The notes under the pieces: model-generated
Databases searched by the model: none
What the model saw: only the letters and a program-made list of their open reading frames with translations
What the model was told of the DNA's origin: nothing
Program-made: the position numbers and the translations under genes
Part shown: in pieces, positions 25,251-32,412 of the stretch
Position numbering within the stretch: the first letter of the stretch is position 1
How the letters are laid out: the number at the start of each line of letters is the position of its first letter
NCBI GenBank assembly: GCA_029560455.1
Contig: JAKQKW010000380.1
Span: forward strand, 1-54,758
Source of the DNA: Candidatus Rifleibacteriota bacterium
Lineage (GTDB): Bacteria > Riflebacteria > Ozemobacteria > Ozemobacterales > Ozemobacteraceae
Direction of reading: 5' to 3'
Length of the DNA stretch: 54,758 bases

Positions 25251-26591
25251 ATGAAGAAACTGGTTAAATCGCTTTGTGCAATGTCTCTCGCTGCTTTTCT
25301 GGGCAGTTGTACCCTTGATCTTTCTGCCGCTCCGCCAATGAGTGAAATCAGCAGACTCAAGTTCAACAACAATAACAATATTCCCAGCAAAGTGCTTGTG
25401 GTTTCTGGTTATGGCAATCAGAAATTTGTAAAAGATCTTTTTGATGTAATCAAGAAAATCAACGTCACCGAACAGCTCAGTGGCAATGATTTAATCAAGC
25501 TTCATATTATATCTGGCGGCGGCGACCCGATTTCTGGCAGCGGCATTTCAGCCGAAGATGCAAATAAATACGTCGAAGTTAACCCCAAATTCAATTCAAG
25601 CGACATCTGGATGCAGGACTGCATGGAACTCTGCTCTGCCGTTCTGAAAAATGGCAAGCTGGTTCCGGCCGTTTTCGATTCTAATCGCGGCCGCGGCCTC
25701 GGCCGTCTGCCTGGCGTTCTTGCCCAGATGTGGGATATGGTTTATTACAAAAACCCCTCAAACGCCCAGGATCACGGTGATTACGGCGGAAACCTCGAAG
25801 TTACTCCGTTTGACGACATTCTCGTAGTCGGTGACACCATTACCGAGCCCTGCCGCAAGTTTTTCGAAGCCAACGGCTATAAAGACCGCATGTTCATCGG
25901 CGCAACAAAATGGCTGCAGGTTGGTCACATCGACGAATACCTCGGCTTCATTCCGACTGCCTGGGCACCGGGTGGTTATTCTATCGTCAGAGCCGACACC
26001 GCCTATGCGCTCGACCTGATCAAAAATGCCCCCGATTCTGAACTGGCAAAGATCAGCAGCTACGACCGAAACTTTCTGCTCAAAGTCAAAGCCGTTCTCA
26101 ACGCTCAGATGAAAGACCCGAATGCCGGCCGCGGCACTGCTGAAGGCGACTTCATTGCCCTCAATTATGCCATCAACGACATTATCGAAGAAAACGTCGG
26201 CAAACTTAAAGAATACATCACCAGAACCACCGGTGAAGAACGCAATTTTGAAGAAGTTGCCTGGCCCTCACTGTTCGAAGGCTCCGGTACAACCAACCCC
26301 CGCGGCTGTCATGCTTTTCTGCCCGGCGTCGTTAACCTTCTGGTTGTCAGAGATCACCTCATCGTTCCAGCCACCCATATTCCTGGCTTCGACAAAGCTA
26401 TTGAAGCAAGGCTGAAAGCCCAGGGCAACAAGGTACACTTTGTTGACGACACACCCTATCACACCTCGATGGGCGAAATTCACTGCGGCACCAATACTCT
26501 CAGAGACCCGAACCGCACTATCGTCACCAAAGCCAGAGTGCGGGCCGTACAAAGTGTTAAAAACCGCTTCCGCCAGATTCACAACGACTGA
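25251..26591 (+). CDS. Lipoprotein peptidylarginine deiminase (PAD family)
   Basis: The product has 446 residues. The N-terminus is a lipoprotein signal (MKKLVKSLCAMSLAAFLGSC, lipidated Cys20), so the enzyme is membrane-anchored outside the cytoplasm. The rest matches the catalytic domain of animal-type protein-arginine deiminases, which turn peptidyl-arginine into citrulline. The four catalytic residues can be placed: D123 (WMQDCME), H226 and D228 (GHIDEYLGF) and C412 (GEIHCGTNT), matching D350, H471, D473 and C645 of human PAD4. The N-terminal immunoglobulin-like domains of animal PADs are absent. It is a single-gene unit with its own promoter and terminator. Targets are unknown. Confidence 0.88.
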   Translation: MKKLVKSLCAMSLAAFLGSCTLDLSAAPPMSEISRLKFNNNNNIPSKVLVVSGYGNQKFVKDLFDVIKKINVTEQLSGNDLIKLHIISGGGDPISGSGISAEDANKYVEVNPKFNSSDIWMQDCMELCSAVLKNGKLVPAVFDSNRGRGLGRLPGVLAQMWDMVYYKNPSNAQDHGDYGGNLEVTPFDDILVVGDTITEPCRKFFEANGYKDRMFIGATKWLQVGHIDEYLGFIPTAWAPGGYSIVRADTAYALDLIKNAPDSELAKISSYDRNFLLKVKAVLNAQMKDPNAGRGTAEGDFIALNYAINDIIEENVGKLKEYITRTTGEERNFEEVAWPSLFEGSGTTNPRGCHAFLPGVVNLLVVRDHLIVPATHIPGFDKAIEARLKAQGNKVHFVDDTPYHTSMGEIHCGTNTLRDPNRTIVTKARVRAVQSVKNRFRQIHND

Positions 26592-26606
26592 CCTCGCTCA
26601 CGCTAC

Positions 26607-26638
26607 AAAAGCCCCAGGCCTCTGGCCTGGGGCTTTTT
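26607..26638 (+). terminator. Rho-independent terminator
   Basis: A 14-bp perfect stem (26607-26620 with 26624-26637), GC-rich at the core with a TCT loop and a T run, 15 nt after the PAD stop. Confidence 0.92.
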
Positions 26639-26663
26639 CGTTTTCTGAATCCTCACACAAAAC

Positions 26664-26692
26664 TTGACAGGGTCGCTACAGACTGGTAGTCT
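26664..26692 (+). promoter_or_regulatory. Promoter for hbd-ackA
   Basis: TTGACA (26664-26669), 17 nt, TAGTCT (26687-26692). The -35 is perfect and the -10 weak. The start codon is about 58 nt downstream, with CGGGAG as a ribosome site. Confidence 0.5.
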
Positions 26693-26750
26693 TGCTTGTT
26701 TTAACACCACATGGGTCTTGAAAGTCATATTTTTCCGGGAGACAATTTAG

Positions 26751-27668
26751 ATGAGCCAGAAGACAGTCGTGATTTATGGCGCAGCCACGATGGGCCAGGA
26801 GCTGGTCCAGGCAGTAGCTACCGCCGGGTGTGAAGTTATTCTTATTGACCATTCTGAAGAGAAGCTTAAAAAGGGCCTTCAGAAAGTCGAAGCATCTCTC
26901 GATGCAGAAATTGCCCGCTGGGGCCTCACCTCTGGCGAAAAACGCGCTATCATGAGCCGCATAAAAGGCTCGACCGACATCCGCGAAGCAGCCAAAGGCT
27001 GGATGGTTATCGAAACCCTTAAAGAAACCCTTGAAGTCAAGCGCCAGCTGTTCAAGGAACTTGACGCGACCTGCAAGCCTGCGACAATTATCGCTTCTAA
27101 CTCAGCAACCATTTCGATTACCGAAATCGCTTCTGAATGCAAATATCCGGAACGCACTATTGCAATGCACTTCCAAAGTCCGATCCCAAAGGTTCCGCTC
27201 GTTGAAATTTCACGCGGGCTGAAAACCAGCGAAGAAACTTTCGAAGCCGCCGTTCGTTTCGCCAAAATGATCAACAAAAATGTGGTCAGCGTTTACGACT
27301 GCCCCGGCTTCATAACAACCCGCATAATTCTGCCGATGATCAATCAGGCCGTTAAAGTGCTTGAAGAAGGAATCGCCTCATGCGAACAGATCGACAGCGC
27401 CATGAAACTCGGGTTCGGCCTCAATGCCGGACCTCTCGCGCTGGCTGACAAAATTGGCGTTGATACTGTCGTCTTCTACCTCGAAAATCTCTACAAAGAA
27501 ACCTTTGACCAGAGCTATCTTCCGGCTAAGCTTCTGAAGAAGCTGGTGCGCGCCGGTTATAAGGGTATCAAAACCGGCAAGGGTTTCTATCGCTACGGCA
27601 ACGATGGTTTGCGTCTCTCAGACAGCGGCCTGAAGGCTGAACAGCTTTCACAGGCCAACCATCAGTAA
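26751..27668 (+). CDS. hbd: 3-hydroxybutyryl-CoA dehydrogenase
   Basis: The product has 305 residues, slightly longer than the usual 280-290. It reduces acetoacetyl-CoA to 3-hydroxybutyryl-CoA, or the reverse. The N-terminal Rossmann motif is VVIYGAATMGQELVQAVA (Ala where the family usually has Gly), SNSATISITEIA follows, MHFQSPIPKVPLVEI carries the catalytic His, and DCPGFITTRIILPMINQAV with GLNAGPLALADKIG is the C-terminal helical domain. It forms a unit with ackA 15 nt downstream. It fits the butyrate pathway that ends in ptb and buk elsewhere in the window. Confidence 0.88.
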   Translation: MSQKTVVIYGAATMGQELVQAVATAGCEVILIDHSEEKLKKGLQKVEASLDAEIARWGLTSGEKRAIMSRIKGSTDIREAAKGWMVIETLKETLEVKRQLFKELDATCKPATIIASNSATISITEIASECKYPERTIAMHFQSPIPKVPLVEISRGLKTSEETFEAAVRFAKMINKNVVSVYDCPGFITTRIILPMINQAVKVLEEGIASCEQIDSAMKLGFGLNAGPLALADKIGVDTVVFYLENLYKETFDQSYLPAKLLKKLVRAGYKGIKTGKGFYRYGNDGLRLSDSGLKAEQLSQANHQ

Positions 27669-27683
27669 CAGGGAGAAAACAGA

Positions 27684-28889
27684 ATGAAAGTACTCGTATT
27701 AAACTGCGGTTCATCATCAATCAAATATCAGCTGTTCGACATGACTACCACTACTGTTATGGCCAAAGGTCTGGTACAGCGCGTCGGCATGGCCGGTTCG
27801 ACCATCGACTATCGCAAGGGCGATGACGGCAAGAAAAAGGTCTATGAAGCTGACATTCTTGACCACAAAATCGGCATTCAGAAAATATTCGAACTGCTGA
27901 CCACTGGCGAAGAAGCTGTTCTGAAAAGCCTTGAAGAACTCGGCGCCGTCGGGCACCGTATCGTTCACGGCGGCGACAAATTTTCTTCAAGCGTGCTCAT
28001 CACCGAAGAAGTCAAAAACGCCATCAGAGACTGCATCGTTTTTGCTCCTCTGCACAACCCGCCCAATCTCAAAGGCGTTGGAGCCGTAGAAGAAATTCTG
28101 CCAAAAGTTAAGCAGGTTGCCGTTTTCGACACAGCTTTCCATCAGACCATGCCGGCCGAGGCCTATATTTATGCGCTGCCATACATGTTTTACGAAAAAC
28201 ACCGCATCAGACGCTACGGCTTTCACGGAACCAGCCATCGTTATGTTGCGGCACGTGCTGCTCAGTTGCTTGGCAAACCGCTTAACGAACTGAAGCTGAT
28301 CACCGTTCACCTCGGGAATGGCGGCTCTGTATGTGCCATTAACAAGGGCAAATCGGTGGACACCTCTATGGGTCACACTCCTCTCGAAGGCCTGGTAATG
28401 GGCACCCGCTGTGGCGACATGGATCCGGCACTGATTCTTCATATAATGAAGGAATACGAACTTACCATCTCTGAAATGGACAACCTGCTGAACAAGCATT
28501 CTGGCGTCCTGGGTATCAGCCAGATCTCCAGCGACCTGCGTGATCTTGAAGAAGACTGGCCAAAGAAAAGTGAACGGGCCAATCTGGCGCTTGACGTATA
28601 TTCGCACCGCATCAAAAAATACATCGGATCCTATATAGCTGTTCTCAACGGTGTCGATGCAATCGTCTGGACCGCCGGCGTCGGCGAAAACAGCCCGATC
28701 GTCAGAAGCATCGTTCACCGTGAAATGGACTGGCTCGGAGTCAAACTCGATCTCGAAAAGAACGAAGTTACCTGGAGGGGCGCAGAAGGCGACATTACTA
28801 CGCCCGACTCAAAGGTTAAGGTTCTTGTCATTCCGACCAACGAAGAACTGGTAATTGCTCAAGACACCATGGACTGCATCAAGAAGTGA
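27684..28889 (+). CDS. ackA: Acetate kinase
   Basis: The product has 401 residues, normal length. It makes ATP and acetate from acetyl phosphate. ASKHA motifs: VLVLNCGSSSIKYQLFDM, VGHRIVHGGDKF, RRYGFHGTSHRYV, TVHLGNGGSVCAI, DTSMGHTPLEGLVMGTRCGDMDP (interrupted here only for listing) and WTAGVGENSP. A GGGAG ribosome site precedes the ATG. Together with hbd it forms a fermentation operon ending at a strong terminator. Confidence 0.95.
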   Translation: MKVLVLNCGSSSIKYQLFDMTTTTVMAKGLVQRVGMAGSTIDYRKGDDGKKKVYEADILDHKIGIQKIFELLTTGEEAVLKSLEELGAVGHRIVHGGDKFSSSVLITEEVKNAIRDCIVFAPLHNPPNLKGVGAVEEILPKVKQVAVFDTAFHQTMPAEAYIYALPYMFYEKHRIRRYGFHGTSHRYVAARAAQLLGKPLNELKLITVHLGNGGSVCAINKGKSVDTSMGHTPLEGLVMGTRCGDMDPALILHIMKEYELTISEMDNLLNKHSGVLGISQISSDLRDLEEDWPKKSERANLALDVYSHRIKKYIGSYIAVLNGVDAIVWTAGVGENSPIVRSIVHREMDWLGVKLDLEKNEVTWRGAEGDITTPDSKVKVLVIPTNEELVIAQDTMDCIKK

Positions 28890-28897
28890 TTTTAAAC

Positions 28898-28936
28898 AAA
28901 AGCCCCCGGCGGTATTCAACCGACCGGGGGCTTTGT
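28898..28936 (+). terminator. Rho-independent terminator of hbd-ackA
   Basis: Stem AAAGCCCCCGG-like (28899-28909) with CCGGGGGCTTT (28924-28934), a 14-nt loop, then T-rich sequence. It also serves as a spacer to the convergent SUMF1-fold gene. Confidence 0.85.
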
Positions 28937-28947
28937 TTATTCTAGAA

Positions 28948-30123
28948 TTATTTTATTTTACCCTGCTGCAGATGTGATGGGTCATGGTCAGCGACACAGC
29001 GAAAACCGACGGTGGTGCTGCGATAAACCGGTGATCTTCTGACGTCGCGGGCAGCCGAGCGGCAGGTTTTTGAGTTGTCATCCCAGGAACCGCCTCTGAT
29101 TACCGGCTGCCCGAACTTACCCGAAAATGGCCGGGAATCAATGGCTCTGGGTTCATAGGCTGTAGCAGTCCATTCTGCAACATTACCCGCCAGGTCATGA
29201 ACGCCCCATGGTGACGCGCCGGTTGTAAAAACGCCGACTTCTACCGGCTGGTCGCCGACATTGCAGCGGTCATCGGAAAAAGTGTTACCCCATGGGTATT
29301 CTCGACCATCTGAGCTTCGCGCGGCAATTTCCCACTCGTTTTCGGTCGGCAGACGTTTTCCCGCCCAACTGGCATAGGCCCAGGCATCATACCAGTCGAC
29401 AAGAACAACCGGAAAATCGCCCATGCCGCGCGGCGGCTGGCCACCAACCCAGCTGAATTTGAGTGCCCAGGCATAGGTATGATATGGAGTGTGGTCTTTA
29501 TGGGGAGCTTCTGATGGGTGACACCATTTATGCCCGTGCTTGCGAACATCTTCAAGAAAGCGCTGATACTGAGCACAGGTGACTTCGTAGCGGTCGATCC
29601 AGAAACCGGCAGTTTCAACCTTGCGCAGGGGCTTTTCATCATGATTGCCGCGCTCACTGCCAAGAGTGTAGACTCCGGACTTGACTTCGACCATGTCATG
29701 ATCACGGCTGCCGGCAAGATTGGCCATTTTGGCAGCTCTCTGTTCTTCAGGGCTCAGCGGGCAAAGACTCATTGATAGAGTTATTCTGCCAGCGTTATTT
29801 TTGAACCCGATAAGTGCCGGCTTGTACCCTTCAGAAGCAATTTCTATCTGATATTCGGTTTGATCTTCGATCTTAAGCGATTTTACTTCTGACGGTAGGC
29901 CGTTGACCCTGATGCTCGCATCAGCCGGGCCGGTTTTTAATTCAAGAGTAACGGTCGCGCTGCCAGAAGCGTTTTCGAGTTTAGCCCCATCGACCGGGCA
30001 GAAGTTGACTTTGTCTTCAAAATTCTGTCGGCAGACCGGGCAGAGCTTATCTGCCATGACAGGCCAGGCTGAACCCAGCAGCAAAAGAAAAACTGACAAA
30101 TAGCGGTAATACAGTTTTTTCAT
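28948..30123 (-). CDS. Exported protein: zinc ribbon, PEGA and SUMF1/FGE-like fold
   Basis: The product has 391 residues from ATG 30123, which begins the signal peptide (MKKLYYRYLSVFLLLLGSAW...MA). Next comes a four-Cys ribbon (CPVC...CPVD, about 28-48), a PEGA-like domain (about 58-120) and a formylglycine-generating-enzyme fold (about 145-385: WIDRYEVTCAQYQRFL, GKRLPTENEWEIAAR, LAGNVAEWT, VIRGGSW, VGFRC). The two Cys that activate sulfatases in true FGE do not appear: after GGSW the sequence is DDNSKTCRSAAR. So a binding or other enzymatic role is more likely than sulfatase maturation. No sulfatase gene is near. Confidence 0.8.
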   Translation of the reverse strand: MKKLYYRYLSVFLLLLGSAWPVMADKLCPVCRQNFEDKVNFCPVDGAKLENASGSATVTLELKTGPADASIRVNGLPSEVKSLKIEDQTEYQIEIASEGYKPALIGFKNNAGRITLSMSLCPLSPEEQRAAKMANLAGSRDHDMVEVKSGVYTLGSERGNHDEKPLRKVETAGFWIDRYEVTCAQYQRFLEDVRKHGHKWCHPSEAPHKDHTPYHTYAWALKFSWVGGQPPRGMGDFPVVLVDWYDAWAYASWAGKRLPTENEWEIAARSSDGREYPWGNTFSDDRCNVGDQPVEVGVFTTGASPWGVHDLAGNVAEWTATAYEPRAIDSRPFSGKFGQPVIRGGSWDDNSKTCRSAARDVRRSPVYRSTTVGFRCVADHDPSHLQQGKIK

Positions 30124-30202
30124 CGGGATTCCTCTGAGGTTGAGCTGCACTATTATTAGCACAACCTCAGGCCAAGATAAAACAAAAAAATGTGACCGAT
30201 GA

Positions 30203-31030
30203 CTAGTTCAGCTTGCTGGAACAGTATTTACAATAAACCGCATCATGATCATGCCCTTCGGCACAGCAGACCGGGCAGGCCTGAGAGGTCGGTTCGGCCC
30301 TTTTCCCTGCTGCCAGTTCGGCTGTGACAATACCGGTCGGGATAGCAATAATGCCATAGCCCAGAATCATTATCAGAACCGAAAAAGCCTGCCCGAGAGC
30401 GGTTTTTGGAGAGATATCGCCGTAGCCAACCGTAGTGAGCGTTACCACGGCCCAGTAAATGCTGACCGGGATACTGGTAAAGCCGTTTTCTTCACCCTCG
30501 ATCACATACATCGCCGAGCCAATGAACACAACCAGAGTCATGACACCGAGAATAAACACGGTTATTCGCTGCCGGCTTGCAATCAGGGCAGAAGCAAGTT
30601 CGTCAGCAGCAGAAAGATACTGGGCCAGCTTGAGAATTCTGAAAATGCGCAGAACACGGAAGATTCTGATAACCGAAAAATAATGAGCACCAGGGACAAT
30701 GAGGCTAAGATAGCTTGGAAGAACGGATACAAGATCGACAACCCCGTAAAAACTGGTCATGTAGTTTATCGGACGGCTGACAGCATACAGGCGCAGACAG
30801 TATTCGACCGTAAAAACAATGGTAATAAACCAGTCGAGCCCGTTTAGAACCCCACCCCAGGCTTCACGAACATTTCTGATCGAATCAAGCATTACGGCAA
30901 CCGTGCTCAAAAGAATCATAAAAATAAGACAGACGTCAAAGCATTTGCCGGCAAAGGTGTCGGCCTCGTAGATTATGTTATGAAGCCATCGTTGCCGTGG
31001 AGTGAGAAGTTCCTGTTCAGATTCAGTCAT
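30203..31030 (-). CDS. Voltage-gated potassium channel with C-terminal zinc ribbon
   Basis: The product has 275 residues. Six membrane helices are seen: S1-S3 at about 25-115, an S4 with Arg every third residue (IRIFRVLRIFRILKL), then the pore loop with selectivity filter TTVGYGD and S6. It conducts K+ across the inner membrane in response to voltage. The cytoplasmic tail ends in a four-Cys ribbon (CPVC...CKYC), which is not part of the usual bacterial KvAP/Kch core and may bind zinc. No RCK or cNMP domain is present. Confidence 0.9.
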   Translation of the reverse strand: MTESEQELLTPRQRWLHNIIYEADTFAGKCFDVCLIFMILLSTVAVMLDSIRNVREAWGGVLNGLDWFITIVFTVEYCLRLYAVSRPINYMTSFYGVVDLVSVLPSYLSLIVPGAHYFSVIRIFRVLRIFRILKLAQYLSAADELASALIASRQRITVFILGVMTLVVFIGSAMYVIEGEENGFTSIPVSIYWAVVTLTTVGYGDISPKTALGQAFSVLIMILGYGIIAIPTGIVTAELAAGKRAEPTSQACPVCCAEGHDHDAVYCKYCSSKLN

Positions 31031-31051
31031 TTTTCCACCTGTTAAAACGGA

Positions 31052-31087
31052 AATTCCCGCCAGATATTTTTAAAGCTGGCGGGAATT
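31052..31087 (-). terminator. Perfect 12-bp hairpin downstream of the 100-residue protein gene
   Basis: Arms 31052-31063 and 31076-31087 pair perfectly with a 12-nt loop, about 48 nt after the stop at 31135 and before the channel gene. The minus-strand side is followed by TCCGTTTT, a weak T tract. It could end the SNF2 operon or act as an attenuator. Confidence 0.5.
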
Positions 31088-31134
31088 CGAAATATTACAA
31101 ATTCACCTGAAATAATTGCATGTCAAATAAATGC

Positions 31135-31437
31135 TTAATGGAAAGACTGCTTTTTCTGGCGGTCATCCTGAATCTTTTTAATTTCCTTTTCCTTTTTTTC
31201 GAGATATCGATTCAGGTCAGAACTTCGCTCACGCAGCGCCGTCATCATCAATCTCGCTTCTTTGGCGTATCTACTGTCAGGATAATAGCGAACGATTCGT
31301 TCATAGGCTTCATAGGCCGGCATAGGGTATTGCCAGCGCATCATCAGGTTGCCCTGATAGTAGAAAACGTGGTCACCGAACAGGTAACCAAGAACCCCGA
31401 GAATCATGAAACCAATCAGAATCTGTTTAAAAAACAT
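31135..31437 (-). CDS. Small membrane protein with TPR-like helix pair
   Basis: The product has 100 residues. An N-terminal hydrophobic helix (about 4-23, FKQILIGFMILGVLGYLFG) is followed by one TPR-like unit (AYEAYERIVRYYPDSRYAKEA) as in outer-membrane lipoprotein or BamD-like repeats, then a basic coiled tail rich in Lys and Glu. It is the last gene after the 319-residue protein (15-nt gap) and the SNF2 helicase. Function not recognised. Confidence 0.62.
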   Translation of the reverse strand: MFFKQILIGFMILGVLGYLFGDHVFYYQGNLMMRWQYPMPAYEAYERIVRYYPDSRYAKEARLMMTALRERSSDLNRYLEKKEKEIKKIQDDRQKKQSFH

Positions 31438-31452
31438 TTTCGGCCTCCGGCT

Positions 31453-32412
31453 TTACTGAATAGCCGACCGGGTTTCGCATCCCTGAGAAGAAGCAAAGGC
31501 AGGCATCATAACCAATCTGTCAGAGGCTTTGCGCGGCTTGTGCGAGGCGACACCAACGGTGGGAGTATAGAGAACCACCGAATTCACCAGGCCAATTTTA
31601 ACGCGAACCGAAAACTTGTCTTTCAGTTCTGAAAGCTTGCGCTTGCGTTCTTCTTCAAGATTGTCAATGAGCCGGTCGATCTCTTCTTCCTTCTGGAAGA
31701 AATAAAGATGAAAACTTACGTTCTCTTTCTTTTTTAACAGTTCATGCTTCTGTTCATCAAGATATGCTTCAAAAACTTTCAGATTTTCCTGGCACTGCTC
31801 GTTGCCCCATTCCTGAAGCTCAGCAATGTCGTCGACAAGTGAATCTTCAAGTTTCTGGCATGCCTGCAGATATAAACGCAGAATGTCGGTATTGGATTCA
31901 CTTATTTTCAGGCCAGCCTGTGGAGCTTCAGAATATTCGGTCATATCGATGCTATAGAGCCCATCTTCGACTCCGAGAACTTCAGAAGCGGTATCAGCGA
32001 CAACAGAGAACAGCTTTTCGCGCCGCTGATCGCAGTCGAATTGAACCTTGAAGTTGAAGACGACTCTTGGGCGATAATAGATGTTATCTGACACAACCCG
32101 CAGCTCATGTGACGGGCCCTGTGGGGGAACGGCCGGCGCCTTGAGAGAGAAAAGACGGCTGACTCTTGGAAGTTCAGCCAGTCGCTCGATAATTTTTCTC
32201 AGCAAGAATGAACCTTCGCAGATCAGTTCCAGATCGCGATGAAGCTCGGCTTTCTCACGGTCAAAGGTGAATTTCAGGGTTTCAAAACCGTTAAAAAAGG
32301 CCTGCTCTGCAGCGGGAATCTTTGCCATCCAGATACCGGCTTCAACTTCGCTGCGATTGATATTGACCATGTCCATGAAAGAAAATACGAGTTCCTGAAT
32401 CTTATTCACCAT
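31453..32412 (-). CDS. Unknown protein paired with SNF2 helicase
   Basis: The product has 319 residues, with no signal peptide or membrane segment. The N-terminal half is mixed (ELVFSFMDMVNINRSEVEAG). The C-terminal part (about 185-275) is strongly helical with coiled-coil character (DEQKHELLKKKENVSFH, DRLIDNLEEERKRKLSEL), then a beta-like end VRVKIGLVNSVVLYTPTVGV. It overlaps the SNF2 gene by 11 nt, so the proteins are probably made in fixed ratio and may bind each other. I do not recognise the family. Confidence 0.7.
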   Translation of the reverse strand: MVNKIQELVFSFMDMVNINRSEVEAGIWMAKIPAAEQAFFNGFETLKFTFDREKAELHRDLELICEGSFLLRKIIERLAELPRVSRLFSLKAPAVPPQGPSHELRVVSDNIYYRPRVVFNFKVQFDCDQRREKLFSVVADTASEVLGVEDGLYSIDMTEYSEAPQAGLKISESNTDILRLYLQACQKLEDSLVDDIAELQEWGNEQCQENLKVFEAYLDEQKHELLKKKENVSFHLYFFQKEEEIDRLIDNLEEERKRKLSELKDKFSVRVKIGLVNSVVLYTPTVGVASHKPRKASDRLVMMPAFASSQGCETRSAIQ

